Positions 16,924 through 26,368 are shown, counted from the first letter of the stretch. The stretch: 64,000 nucleotides of DNA from WJLY01 sp964562405 (GCA_964562405.1 CAZLTC010000003.1:1-64000), one strand, 5' to 3'. A program made the numbers and translations. The notes: generated by a model not told the origin, from the letters alone.

Positions 16924-17825
16924 TCGTCACCCCGAGCTTCGAGCAGGTCCTCGTAGGCTTGCTTGTACAGGCCGATGTCGGCGAACGCCCTCGCCCGCCA
17001 CATACGCGCCGAGCGCGACTGCGACGGCGACGCCACCGCAGCGTCGAACCTGTAGATGGCCTCCTCGTGAAGGCCCGATGAGAGCAGCAGCACGCCGGCT
17101 TCGAGGTCGCCCAGCGTATCTATCGCCTGGTCGAGCCTCTGCTCCTCGTCCGGCGTCATGACCACGAAGGAGCGCCATCCGGACTCGCCCTCCCAGCCAT
17201 CAGCGTCGGGCTGCACCTTCCAGACGTACTCCTCGCCGGGCAACAGCTCCTCGAGCACCGCACCGTTGTCGCGGACGACGCGCGTCATCTCGTCACCGTC
17301 GGCCGGCGCCACCGTCAGCACGTAGCTGTCGACGCCCGGCACTTCACTCCAGAAGAGCCTCGCGTCCTCAGCCCTCACTCGGCCGTCCTGCGCGGGTATC
17401 ATCTGCGTCGGCGCCTCGGTGGGCAACGCCCAGTCCCGGACGGTCCGTGTCCGGAGAGGCTGTCTGCGGCTTTCGCCGATCCAGTCGGCAAGCTGCATGC
17501 GGACCCACGAGGCCAGATCCCCACCGGCCCCGCCGCCGCCCGCGAACTGCATCTCGCCCGGTCCCACCAGGTTGAACTCGTCTCCGACCGGAGTGAACCC
17601 CGTGCACCTGGATCCCGTCCTGGCGACGACCGTGTCGCCATCGCGCAGCACCAGCCCCTCGCGCGCCGGCATGTCCCCTTCGCCGCGCTTCACGACCACA
17701 TCACCGGAGACGGACACGACGAGCCCGCCCGGGGATTCGGAGGACCATGCCGCTATGGGCAGGAAGAGACACAGGCAGAAAAGCACGAGCGCCATGTGGA
17801 ACCTGCGTGACGAAACGAAATGCAT
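16920..17825 (-). CDS. Exported FecR-domain protein, paralogue 1
   Basis: 301 residues. Signal peptide MALVLFCLCLFLPIAA within the first 30 residues, then a FecR domain (VVVSVSGDVVVKRGEGD-like start, EGLVLRDGDTVVARTGSRCTGF, FNLVGPGEMQFAGG). A middle segment has a fibronectin-like look (ARLFWSEVPGVDSYVLTVA, EYVWKVQPDADGW), and the C-terminal helical end (AIDTLGDLEAGVLLLSSGLHEEAIYRFDAAV) resembles one or two TPR units. It is closely similar throughout to the next upstream gene at 18021. AAGGAGG before ATG 17825 decides the start. FecR domains sense or transmit periplasmic signals; here the partner is probably the CHASE2 phosphatase, whose start codon overlaps this stop (inference). Confidence 0.82.
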   Translation of the reverse strand: MHFVSSRRFHMALVLFCLCLFLPIAAWSSESPGGLVVSVSGDVVVKRGEGDMPAREGLVLRDGDTVVARTGSRCTGFTPVGDEFNLVGPGEMQFAGGGGAGGDLASWVRMQLADWIGESRRQPLRTRTVRDWALPTEAPTQMIPAQDGRVRAEDARLFWSEVPGVDSYVLTVAPADGDEMTRVVRDNGAVLEELLPGEEYVWKVQPDADGWEGESGWRSFVVMTPDEEQRLDQAIDTLGDLEAGVLLLSSGLHEEAIYRFDAAVASPSQSRSARMWRARAFADIGLYKQAYEDLLEARGDE

Positions 17826-17833
17826 GCTGCCTC

Positions 17834-17870
17834 CTTTGGGGGACTGCTGCTCTTTGGGGACTGCTGCTCT
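17834..17870. repeat. Two imperfect tandem copies of an 18-base unit upstream of the FecR paralogue 1 gene
   Basis: TTTGGGGGACTGCTGCTC is followed directly by TTTGGGGACTGCTGCTC, just upstream of the ribosome site of the gene at 16920-17825. It may be a slippage duplication in the leader. No other copies were noticed. Confidence 0.6.
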
Positions 17871-18020
17871 CGTCAGAGCCCGGCGCGGGTCTTCGACCGC
17901 GCATTCATAGACAATTACAAGCCACGGGCGCTGCAGGTTCGAAGGAATGCCGGGCCCGCAGGCCGATCTCAAGCCCGCCGGCGGCCCCTCCGATGCCCCT
18001 CGCTCCCGGAGCGACCTCCG

Positions 18021-18950
18021 CTACTGCGTCGGCTCGGCCTCGTTCCGGCTCCTGACCAGGTCTTCGTAGGCGTCGTGATAGAGCCCTATCTCGGCCATCG
18101 TCTGAGCGCGCCACTTCCGGGCGGACGCTCCCTGGCTCGCGGACGCCACCGCGGCGTCCAGCCGGTAGGCCGCCTCCTCGTGCAGGCCGGCCGACAGAAG
18201 CAGCACGCCGGCCTCGAGGTCGCTCATCGCGGAGACCGCGGCGTCGAGCCCGTCCTCCTCCTCGGGGAGCATGACGCGGAACCCGCGCCACTTGGACTGA
18301 CCGGTCCAGCCCTCGAGCGCCGGCATGACCTTCCAGACATACTCGCGCCCTGGGACCAGATCATCCGCGATCAGCCTGTGACCCCTTACGCTCCGGCTCG
18401 TCTCCTCGCCATCCTCGGACACGAACGTCACCAGATACCGATCGATGCCGGGCACCGTCCCCCAGTAGAAGACGGCGCTGTCGGGGCGCACCTGGCCGCC
18501 GGGCGCCGGGATGATGGGCGCCGGCGTAAGCGTCTCGACCTCCCAGTCACGCTTGAGAGTGCGGGTGACGATGGGCTGCCGTCTGCTCTCGCCGATCCAC
18601 TGCGTGAGCTGGCGACGTACCCAGAGCGTGACCCGGTCGAGCATGCCGTCGACCTCGGACCTGGCCAGACGGAGCTCGCCTGGACCGGGCAGGTCGAACG
18701 GCTCGCCCGACGGCGTGAAGCCTGTGCAGCGGGCGCCATCAGAAGCGCGGACGATGTCTCCATCCTGGAGGACAAGGCCCTCGGTCACGGGCTCGTCACC
18801 ATCTGGACGCTCTACGATCACGTCGCCCCGCACGGACACGACAACGCCCGAGGACGGGGCCGTCGGTGCGCCGTTCGCAGGCTCGGCCGCCACCACAGAC
18901 GGTCCGGCGACGATGAGCCCGACGGTCATGCATAGGAGAACGTATCTCAT
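18021..18950 (-). CDS. Exported FecR-domain protein, paralogue 2
   Basis: 309 residues and the same architecture as the downstream paralogue: signal peptide (YVLLCMTVGLIVAGPSVVAA), FecR domain (VVVSVRGDVIVERPDGD, EGLVLQDGDIVRASDGARCTGF, FDLPGPGELRLA), the shared segment WIGESRRQPIVTRT, a fibronectin-like segment (AVFYWGTVPGIDRYLVTFV) and a helical end (DLEAGVLLLSAGLHEEAAYRLDAAVAS). AGGAGGT six bases before ATG 18950 fixes the start. It lies between the CHAT pair and FecR paralogue 1. A terminator-like hairpin at 19084-19105 separates it from the CHAT genes, so it may have its own promoter in 18951-19080, which I could not place. Confidence 0.82.
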   Translation of the reverse strand: MRYVLLCMTVGLIVAGPSVVAAEPANGAPTAPSSGVVVSVRGDVIVERPDGDEPVTEGLVLQDGDIVRASDGARCTGFTPSGEPFDLPGPGELRLARSEVDGMLDRVTLWVRRQLTQWIGESRRQPIVTRTLKRDWEVETLTPAPIIPAPGGQVRPDSAVFYWGTVPGIDRYLVTFVSEDGEETSRSVRGHRLIADDLVPGREYVWKVMPALEGWTGQSKWRGFRVMLPEEEDGLDAAVSAMSDLEAGVLLLSAGLHEEAAYRLDAAVASASQGASARKWRAQTMAEIGLYHDAYEDLVRSRNEAEPTQ

Positions 18951-19068
18951 ACGCCCTACCTCCTGAATGCCCGCTGCCGCAGTGCGGCGGAGTGCCACGC
19001 TCACGATGCTACCTCACACGGGCGGGATTCCCAACCATAATGAACTACAATCAACGAGGAGGGCAGGT

Positions 19069-19105
19069 TCGAACAAACAAGTGGCCCGCCACGGGACAGG
19101 CGGGC
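19069..19105 (-). terminator. Hairpin terminator after the CHAT-TPR pair
   Basis: GCCCGCC (19084-19090) pairs with GGCGGGC (19099-19105) around an eight-base loop. On the minus strand the stem is followed by CTTGTTTGTTCG, a modestly T-rich tail. It lies about 25 bases past the CHAT-TPR stop at 19131. Confidence 0.5.
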
Positions 19106-19130
19106 AGGAGCCTCGACCGTTCGCAGGACG

Positions 19131-22100
19131 CTAGTTGCGCTCCCCTATGAGGACGAACGCGGACCAGAAGTACGGGTGTTCGTATGGGTGGTAGCCTTCT
19201 TCGTCGGTGTACGAGCGAAGCCAGGCCTTGGCCTCGCGGAGCGCGTCGGCCTTGCTCATTCTGAGGCCCGGTTCACCGCCGCGCTCGTCGGTGTAGGCCC
19301 CGAGCCTGTTCTCGTAGAACCGGCGCATGAGAAGCGAGGTTGCCGTGTCCTCGACCTTCCAGAGGCTCACGAGCATGCCGCGAGCGCCGGCCTGAAGGAA
19401 CGCGTGGGCGAACCCTATGTACCCCTCGCCGACGACCTCCTTGCCGAGGGCTGTCTCGCACGCGGAGAGCGTCACGAGGTCGCAGTCCAGACTCCACTCG
19501 CGAACGATCTCGCCCGCCGTCAGGAGCCCGTCGTAGATGCGACGGCCGGCCAGCGCAGACTCGAGCGGGTCTGGAAGCCCGACCTGCGACAGCACGAGAG
19601 CCGACTGATCCGGCCGTTCATCGTCGACCAGCGCGTGAGTCGCCAGGTGGATGATGCCATAGTCGCGGAGCGCATCCTCCGAAGCCAGCTCCACAAGCTC
19701 CTGCTCGGTGGCGTCCGGGCCCAGCAGCACCGTGGCGTCGTCAGACAGGGACGAAAGCGACAGGACCTCGGCCCTCGAACCGAGCAGGCGCGGCAGCCCG
19801 TCGACCGAGGCGCGCTGGGTTCCGGCGCCCCGTTCGGCTCCCCGCACGCCGTCGGCGTCGGGTGCACGACCATCGCGTTGCCCATCCTCAAGCTCCATCG
19901 CATCGAGGTCCGCCTCGGTGAACGGAGGATCGCCCACGAGCAGCATCGCGTCGGTCCTGCCCGCACTCTCACCGCGTTCCTCGAGCCAGGCGTAGACGGT
20001 GGCCGACGGCGCGTAGGAGACCGCGAACCTGTCCCCGACGAGGACACCGTCCGCATCGACGAGCGTCTCGATGGGAAGCCCAAGCACCGCTCCCGACGGC
20101 AGGACGACCAGCTCCGCGGCTCCATCGAGCGCGGATGCGAGCGGCTCCAGGCGCTCGCGCCAGAGCGCCCGCGCGTCCCTGGAGAGCCCCGCGCCGGAAG
20201 ACGACGGGTCGGAGAGCTGCTCGCGGTACTTCCCGTATTTCCTCTGAATCGACCGCACGGTCGCGCCGGAGGTGCTCCCACAACGTGCCCACGCGACCGA
20301 TCCGCTGTTTCTGATCACGTAGCCCCACGACTCGACGTTGCCGTCCCCCACGTCGGCGTCTATCCATCCAACGATGGCCGTGGCCTTGTCCAACACGCTC
20401 TGTATCCGCTCCAGCGGGAACAGGTGTCCCTCAGTCACGGGATGCGACTCAGCAAGCCTGGCCTGGAAGACGCTCCAGTCGGCCTCGGTCTCGAGCAATC
20501 TGTGCCGCGTCTCCTCGGCAAGCCGCGCGGTCTCTCCCGTCGTGTCCGACGCCGCCGCGTCCGCGTAGGCGGCGAGTTCGCCATCCAACTCCGCCAGGGC
20601 CGACCTCAGAGAATCCTCGCGCGCAGACTCCGCGGGAGAGAGCACGCGCTCCTCCGCTGTCATGAGCAGGTCCGCGAGCGTGCGCGCCAGGGCTCTCTCC
20701 GCCGCCGGCCACGCGTCGTCGATCTTGCCCTGCTCGAGGCGAGAAACCGCCAGCGCGACGAGCGGCGGCCGGAGCCTGAGCGCCATCGTGGCGCTCGACA
20801 TTCCTGCGCCCGCACGCAGCCTGGCCGCGTCATACGTCGTCGCGGCCTCCATCAGCGTCTGCTCGGCCGCGGCCGCGTCGCCCTCTCGCAATTCCAGATG
20901 CCCGATGCTGCTCAGGTTGTACGCCACCGCCGCGCTCTGCGTGCCCAGCGCCCGCGAGCGGATATCGAGCGCCTCGCGGTAGAGCGCAAGCGCTTCGTCC
21001 AGCCTGCCGACCTCCTCAAGGAGAGACGCCAGGTTCGAAAGGTCGGTGGCCACCTCAACGTGGTCGCTCCCCAGGAGCTCGCGGTGCATCGCGAGCGCCT
21101 CTCTGTAGAGCGGCTCGGCCTCCTCGTACTTGCCCGCGGCCTGAAGCGCATGGGCGAGCCCGGTAAGGCTGACCGCAACCTCGGGGTGTCGGTCGCCGAA
21201 GGCCTTGCGCCGGATCTCCAGCGACTCACGGAAGAGCGGCTCCGCTCCAGCGTAGTCGCCCTCGCTCTCCAGCGTGTGCGCGAGATTGTGGAGCGCGAAC
21301 GCGAGGTCGGGGTGGTCGTTGCCGAGCGTGGCGCGATAGATCTCGACCGCCTGCCTGTGAAACTCCTCGGCCTCCGAGTACTCGCCGCGGGCCGCTAGAA
21401 GAGCCCCCATGTTGCTCAACGAGAGCGCGACGTACGGATGCTCATTCCCAAGCACGGCCTGCCAGATAGCAGTCGACCTGCGCAGGAACGGCTCGGCCGC
21501 GGCGTAGTCCATCCTGTCGTAGTAGAGGCTCGCCAGAGCGTTGAGGCTCGAAGCAACGTCTGGGCTCTCCTCTCCCAGCGCGGCCCGCCGCACCTCGAGC
21601 GCGCGTAGCAGGTCGCGCTCAGCCTCGGGGTAGTCTCCGAGACGCTGGAGGAGCATCCCAAGATTGGCGGTGATGGCGGCGACGTTGAGGTCGTCCTCCC
21701 CAAGCGCGTCGGTCAGGATGTCGAGGCCCTCGGTTATGTCCTCCTTGGCCTTCTCGAGGTCTCCCGTGGCTTCGTAGAGCATGCCGAGGTTGTTGAGCGT
21801 GGCGCCGACGTACGCGTGGTCGGGACCCAACAGCTCGCGCCTGACGTCGAGGGCATCCAGGAACAGCGGCTCGGCCTGTTCGTACTCGCCGCCGTACTGC
21901 AGGAGCGACGCCAGCTCGTCCTCGGCTGCGGCCGTGGCGAGATGTCTGTTCCCGAAGTGCTTCCTGTACAGCGCCAGACGCCCGCGCGCGGCCTCCGCCC
22001 CCTCCTCGTATGACCCCTGCATCCAGGACTCCTCCATGGCAACGCCCAGGCTGTCTGCCCGCGCCAGCTCGGCCCGCGCGCCCTCCGGAAGACCGGCGGC

Positions 22101-22433
22101 GAACTGGAGCGTCTCGACTAGCTGCCGCGTATCCTCGACGTCCAGCACCGTAGCCTCTGCCTCGCCCCTCACAACCTCCAGTAGCTCGTTCGCCAGGGCC
22201 GCCGCGCCCGTGTAGTCGCCTGCCAGGCGCAGCCCCATGATCCTCTGCGAGAGAGCGTCCGGATCGGCGCACGTCGAGGCGCCGTCAGGCTCGACGGAGA
22301 TGGAATCGGCGGCCGCGCCCTCCGACTCCACAGCGACACGCTCGTCCGAGCCCACGGATGCGCACGGGGCAAAGAAGATGAGCGCGGCGACGGCAGCCGT
22401 CGCCGCGACGAAGGTCCGGGGTCGTGGCGTCAT
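19131..22433 (-). CDS. CHAT-domain caspase-like protein with TPR array, paralogue 1
   Basis: 1100 residues. N-terminal export signal (AAVAALIFFAP, Cys24 with a non-canonical lipobox FAPC), then ten kinesin-light-chain-type TPRs (about residues 130-560; typical unit GDYAGAEPLFRESLEIRRKAFG). A helical linker follows, then a C-terminal CHAT domain (about 760-1095). The caspase-fold dyad is intact: His933 in HLATHALVDDERPDQ and Cys992 in LVTLSACETALG, followed by AHAFLQAGARGMLVSLWKV. CHAT proteases are clan CD peptidases that are activated by partner signals in several bacterial pathways. The target here is unknown. It starts 16 bases after the stop of the paralogue at 22450; GGGAGG precedes ATG 22433. 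Confidence 0.88.
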   Translation of the reverse strand: MTPRPRTFVAATAAVAALIFFAPCASVGSDERVAVESEGAAADSISVEPDGASTCADPDALSQRIMGLRLAGDYTGAAALANELLEVVRGEAEATVLDVEDTRQLVETLQFAAGLPEGARAELARADSLGVAMEESWMQGSYEEGAEAARGRLALYRKHFGNRHLATAAAEDELASLLQYGGEYEQAEPLFLDALDVRRELLGPDHAYVGATLNNLGMLYEATGDLEKAKEDITEGLDILTDALGEDDLNVAAITANLGMLLQRLGDYPEAERDLLRALEVRRAALGEESPDVASSLNALASLYYDRMDYAAAEPFLRRSTAIWQAVLGNEHPYVALSLSNMGALLAARGEYSEAEEFHRQAVEIYRATLGNDHPDLAFALHNLAHTLESEGDYAGAEPLFRESLEIRRKAFGDRHPEVAVSLTGLAHALQAAGKYEEAEPLYREALAMHRELLGSDHVEVATDLSNLASLLEEVGRLDEALALYREALDIRSRALGTQSAAVAYNLSSIGHLELREGDAAAAEQTLMEAATTYDAARLRAGAGMSSATMALRLRPPLVALAVSRLEQGKIDDAWPAAERALARTLADLLMTAEERVLSPAESAREDSLRSALAELDGELAAYADAAASDTTGETARLAEETRHRLLETEADWSVFQARLAESHPVTEGHLFPLERIQSVLDKATAIVGWIDADVGDGNVESWGYVIRNSGSVAWARCGSTSGATVRSIQRKYGKYREQLSDPSSSGAGLSRDARALWRERLEPLASALDGAAELVVLPSGAVLGLPIETLVDADGVLVGDRFAVSYAPSATVYAWLEERGESAGRTDAMLLVGDPPFTEADLDAMELEDGQRDGRAPDADGVRGAERGAGTQRASVDGLPRLLGSRAEVLSLSSLSDDATVLLGPDATEQELVELASEDALRDYGIIHLATHALVDDERPDQSALVLSQVGLPDPLESALAGRRIYDGLLTAGEIVREWSLDCDLVTLSACETALGKEVVGEGYIGFAHAFLQAGARGMLVSLWKVEDTATSLLMRRFYENRLGAYTDERGGEPGLRMSKADALREAKAWLRSYTDEEGYHPYEHPYFWSAFVLIGERN

Positions 22434-22449
22434 GGACTGAGCTTCCTCC

Positions 22450-25400
22450 CTAAGACCGGTCCCCGATCAGCACGAACGCCGACCAGTAGAATGGATGATG
22501 GTACGGACGCCGGCCGGCCTCGTCCGCGTAGTCCCGAAGCCAGAGCTTGGCCTCCCTGAGCGCGTCGGCTTTCGCCATCGGTGCCGCGTCTGAACCGAAC
22601 AGGTTCGCGTAGAACCGACGCATGAGCATCGAGGTAGCACGGTCCTCCACCTTCCACAGGCTGACCAGCATGCTGCGCGCGCCCGCCTGCATGAATGCGT
22701 GTGACAGACCGATGTAGCCCTCACCTCCGGCCTCGCGCCCGAGCGCTGTTTCGCATGCCGATAGAGTAACAAGGTCGGCGCTCAGGTTCCACCCTCTGAC
22801 GATCTCCCGGGCGGTCAGGACGCCGTCGCAGACGCGCCGCCCCTCGGCCGCCGCCACGACCGGGTCGGGAAGGTCCTCCTGCGACAGCACGAGCGAGGAC
22901 AGTCCGGGCACGCGGTCGTCAACGTGCGCGTGCGTGGCGAGATGCACGATGCTCAGCTCGCCCAGGCGTCCCGAATCCGACAGCTCCTGTAACGCGGTCT
23001 CCGAGGCGTCGGCACCGAGAAGCACGAGCGGGTCGTTGACCACCTCTTCGATGGCGAGCACCTCATCGCGGCTCCCCGCGAGCCGCGGGAGCTTCCCCAG
23101 GAACGGAGGGTCGCCCAGGAGGAGAGAGCCGCGGCGACCCGAGACCCTCGTGTCGCGAGACCTGAGCCACGCGTACAGGGTGCACGACGGGACGTACGAC
23201 ATGGAGTAGCTCTCGCCCAGCGGCGCTCCGGCGTCCGCCACGAGCGCCTCCAGGGGCACCCCAAGCGATGGTCCCGAGGGGATCACCACGAGGTTCCGGA
23301 CGCCAGCGAGCGCCTCCATGAGAGGTGCGAACCTGGCCTTCCAAAGCTCCGCCGCGTCGAGCTTGATGCCGAGCTCGGTCGATTCCGGATCGGACAGCTC
23401 TCGCGCGAATGCGGCGAAGACACTCTCCGTCGTCGAACCGGACCCTTCCGGCGGACCAAGGTGCACCCAGAAGACCGGACCGTCGTCTCGGACCACGTAG
23501 CCCCACGACTCCTGGGCGCCACGCCCGTGCTCGACGTCGATCCACCCGACGATCGCGATCTTGGAGTCGAGCGCACGCTGGACCTCAGAAAGCCCCAGAG
23601 CGCTCCCTCCCGTGACCGGATGCCTCTCCGACATCTCACGCTGGAAGGCGCTCCAGTCTGCCTCTGCATCCAGAAGCCTGGTGCGCGCCACTGCGGCGGA
23701 CACCCGCGCGACGGCCGAATCGCCGGAGGCCCCGCTCAGACGGTACGCGGAGAACTCCGCCTCGCAGTCCGCAAGCACGCTTCTCAAGGACTCCTCACGG
23801 GCCGACTCGGTCCCGCTCAGGTCGCGGACCGACGCCTCGGTAAGAAGGTCCGTGAGCGTTCTGGCCAGCGCCTTCTCTGCTGCGGGCCAGGCCTCGTCAA
23901 TCTTGCCGAGACCCAGTTTGACCTCTGCGAGGTCTGCATACGGACTGTCAAGGAACGTCGCGCGGGAGACGCCGGTGCCCACGCGGAGCCGCGCTGCGTC
24001 GTAGACCGCACAGGCCCTCTCGAGCACCGGCTCGGCCCCCTCGTAGTCACCGCCGGCCTTCAGCGACACTCCCAACCTGTGCAGCGTGGCCGCGACGTGC
24101 GGGTGCTCCTGGCCCAGAACTGAACGGCGGATGTCGAGCGAGCGGCGGTAGAGCGAGTCCGCCGCGGAGTAGTTCCCAGTAAGGTACCTGACCTCAGCCA
24201 GCGTAAAGAGGTTCGTCGCAGTGTCCGGGTGACGCTTGCCCAGAAGCGCGGTCCTCATTTCGAGAGCCTCCGTCAACGTCGCGAGGGCGGCGTCGAGGTC
24301 GCCCTTCGCCTTCTGGAGAACTCCCAGATTGTAGAGGCTCGATGCCACGATCGGGTGTTCGCCGCCGAAAAGCCTGCGGCGCATCGCGAGCGCCTGTTCG
24401 TAGAGCGGCTCCGCGCCAACGTAGTTGTCCTGCGCGTAGAGCGTGGCCGCCAGATTGTTCAGGCTCTGGGCGACGTCGGGATGCTCGTCGCCCAGCACCG
24501 ATCGTCGGAGAGCGAGCGCCTCGCGGAACAGGGGCTCCGCCTCTCCGTAACTCCCCTGAGAATAGAGAAAGGCCGCGAGGTTGTTGACGCTCTGGGCGAC
24601 CGCGGGATGGCCCTCACTGAGCCGGCGACGCCTGACGGCCAGCCCGGCCCTGTAGAGCGGTTCGGCGGCGGCGTAGTCCCCGCGGTCCTTCAGCACCGCG
24701 GCGAGCGCGTTCATGGCCTCCGCGGCCTCCAGGCTATCGTCGCCGAACTCGCCGCGGCGGACCGCGAGAACCTCTCTATAGAGAGGCTCCGCGCCCGCGT
24801 AGTCCCCGCGAGCCCGTCTGACGCCGGCCAGGTTGAGGAGACACGAGACCGTCACCGGGTCGCTCTCGCCGAACGCCGCGGTCAGGAGCCCCAGCGCCTC
24901 CTGCAGAAGCGCCTCCGCCGCCTCGTAGTCTCCCTGCGAGTAGCGCAGCGATGCAGCGTTGTTGATCGCGAGCGCCACCTCAGGATGTCCCTCTCCCAGA
25001 GCCGCGCGCTTGAGCTCCAGCGACTCCCTGAAGAGAGCCTCGGCGCCGGGAAGGTCTCCCCCGGCGGCAGTGAGAGCAGCGAGGTTGTTGAGCGTCGTCG
25101 CAACCTCATAGTGGTCGGGTCCGAGCACGCTCCGGCGCAGTCCGAGTTCCCTCTCGAGCACCTCCGCGCCGTCCGAGAAGCGGCCGGCGCCCCAGAGGAC
25201 CTCCCCCTCACGCGCCAGGCTGTCGGCCCGCGCCAGCAATGCCCGCTCTTCCTCGGGCAGTGCCGATGCGAACCTCATCGTCTCGAGCACGCGCTCCGCA
25301 TCCTGAACCTCGTAGTCGGCGACCAGCGAATCGGCGCGAACGATCTCAACGATCTCGGCCGCCAGCTCGGCCGCGGACGAGAAGTCCCCCTCTACCCTGA

Positions 25401-25521
25401 GGACCTCTATCCTGTCCTCAAGGGCGGAGCGGTCCTCCAATGTGTCGTCGGAGGCGCAGGCGAGCGCGGAGACGCACACCAGGACCACTACGATGATCTG
25501 GCGGGTCGCATTCGTTACCAT
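22450..25521 (-). CDS. CHAT-domain caspase-like protein with TPR array, paralogue 2
   Basis: 1023 residues with the same plan as the downstream paralogue. N-terminal signal (IIVVVLVCVSALAC; Cys22 with an ALAC box, so lipidation is possible but not canonical), ten TPRs (about residues 125-530; unit GDYAAAEPLYRAGLAVRRRR), a linker, then CHAT. Dyad: His864 in HLATHAHVDDRVPG and Cys923 in LVTLSACETALGREAGG. The His-Cys spacing of 59 is identical in both copies. It lacks the Asp/Glu-rich insert that paralogue 1 has before its first CHAT motif (around 840-870 of that protein). GGAGG precedes ATG 25521. It is the first gene of the cassette; I could not place its promoter in the 94 bases before it. 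Confidence 0.88.
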   Translation of the reverse strand: MVTNATRQIIVVVLVCVSALACASDDTLEDRSALEDRIEVLRVEGDFSSAAELAAEIVEIVRADSLVADYEVQDAERVLETMRFASALPEEERALLARADSLAREGEVLWGAGRFSDGAEVLERELGLRRSVLGPDHYEVATTLNNLAALTAAGGDLPGAEALFRESLELKRAALGEGHPEVALAINNAASLRYSQGDYEAAEALLQEALGLLTAAFGESDPVTVSCLLNLAGVRRARGDYAGAEPLYREVLAVRRGEFGDDSLEAAEAMNALAAVLKDRGDYAAAEPLYRAGLAVRRRRLSEGHPAVAQSVNNLAAFLYSQGSYGEAEPLFREALALRRSVLGDEHPDVAQSLNNLAATLYAQDNYVGAEPLYEQALAMRRRLFGGEHPIVASSLYNLGVLQKAKGDLDAALATLTEALEMRTALLGKRHPDTATNLFTLAEVRYLTGNYSAADSLYRRSLDIRRSVLGQEHPHVAATLHRLGVSLKAGGDYEGAEPVLERACAVYDAARLRVGTGVSRATFLDSPYADLAEVKLGLGKIDEAWPAAEKALARTLTDLLTEASVRDLSGTESAREESLRSVLADCEAEFSAYRLSGASGDSAVARVSAAVARTRLLDAEADWSAFQREMSERHPVTGGSALGLSEVQRALDSKIAIVGWIDVEHGRGAQESWGYVVRDDGPVFWVHLGPPEGSGSTTESVFAAFARELSDPESTELGIKLDAAELWKARFAPLMEALAGVRNLVVIPSGPSLGVPLEALVADAGAPLGESYSMSYVPSCTLYAWLRSRDTRVSGRRGSLLLGDPPFLGKLPRLAGSRDEVLAIEEVVNDPLVLLGADASETALQELSDSGRLGELSIVHLATHAHVDDRVPGLSSLVLSQEDLPDPVVAAAEGRRVCDGVLTAREIVRGWNLSADLVTLSACETALGREAGGEGYIGLSHAFMQAGARSMLVSLWKVEDRATSMLMRRFYANLFGSDAAPMAKADALREAKLWLRDYADEAGRRPYHHPFYWSAFVLIGDRS

Positions 25522-25615
25522 GGCGGGCCTCCATTGCGAGCGAGGCGAACACTAATGTGAACTCGCTTGCTGCCCGATACCCGAAGACGACCGTGGGCCG
25601 GGCACGCCCCCCTAC

Positions 25616-26368
25616 TCAGGAACGCCCGCGGTGTTTGGCCACGACGATGATGTTCTCGCTGGAGTCGGTGTATGAGGAAAGATCGAAGTCGCCGTAGAGG
25701 TTGCTGATCTCGAGGCCTGCGTACTCGAACGCTTCCTCGATCGCCTCGACGGTCACGACGGCGCCGCTGTCGCTCTCCTTGATGGTGACGATCGAGGTCC
25801 TGCCTGGGATGTGTTCCTTGAAGAGCAGATCGTACGAGACGGTGTCCGTCGCTTCGTCGTAGGTCTGGGCGATGAAGCGTATAACGATGCGGCCCCCGGC
25901 AAGCTCCCGCCTCTCGGGACCGAGGACCCTGGTCTGTCTCAGGGCGGACGGCGACGCGATGTCAAAGGCGAAGACGCCGTCCTCGGCCAGATGCCTGGCC
26001 GCGTTGTGGAATATGCCGCGCAGGTCGTCGACCGTACCTGCCTGCACCGCTCCCGACGCCGAGTAGACGAACCCGAACTCCTCCTCGAGATCGAACGACA
26101 GCATGTCCGCCAGGAGCAGTCTGCAGCGACCGCTGACGTCGGCGTACAGCTCGCGGCGCTTGCGCTTTGCCTCGCGCAGCATGGCGATCGAGTTGTCGAT
26201 CCCCACCACGTCCCTACGCAGGTTCGCGATCTCGAGGAGCACGCGACCGGTGCCCACGCCCAACTCCAGGACCTTCCCGGTGGTCCGGCCGGCGAGGTCC
26301 AGGTAGAACTGCAGGTTGCCCTTCGTGTCGAAGCTGTCGTAGTACTCCGCCGTGTCATCGTAGCCCAT
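25616..26368 (-). CDS. Class I SAM-dependent methyltransferase
   Basis: 250 residues. SAM-binding motif I is VLELGVGTGRVLLEIA, followed by motif II VVGIDNSIAMLREAK and the later EFGFVYSASGAVQ segment. The C-terminal beta-rich part (FIAQTYDEATDTVSYDLLF) is common in small-molecule methyltransferases. The substrate is unknown. It starts at ATG 26368 after GGAGGGGAG; the protein begins MGYDDTAEYYDSF. It lies upstream of the CHAT gene in the same direction, with 94 bases between, so it may or may not share its transcript. Confidence 0.85.
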   Translation of the reverse strand: MGYDDTAEYYDSFDTKGNLQFYLDLAGRTTGKVLELGVGTGRVLLEIANLRRDVVGIDNSIAMLREAKRKRRELYADVSGRCRLLLADMLSFDLEEEFGFVYSASGAVQAGTVDDLRGIFHNAARHLAEDGVFAFDIASPSALRQTRVLGPERRELAGGRIVIRFIAQTYDEATDTVSYDLLFKEHIPGRTSIVTIKESDSGAVVTVEAIEEAFEYAGLEISNLYGDFDLSSYTDSSENIIVVAKHRGRS

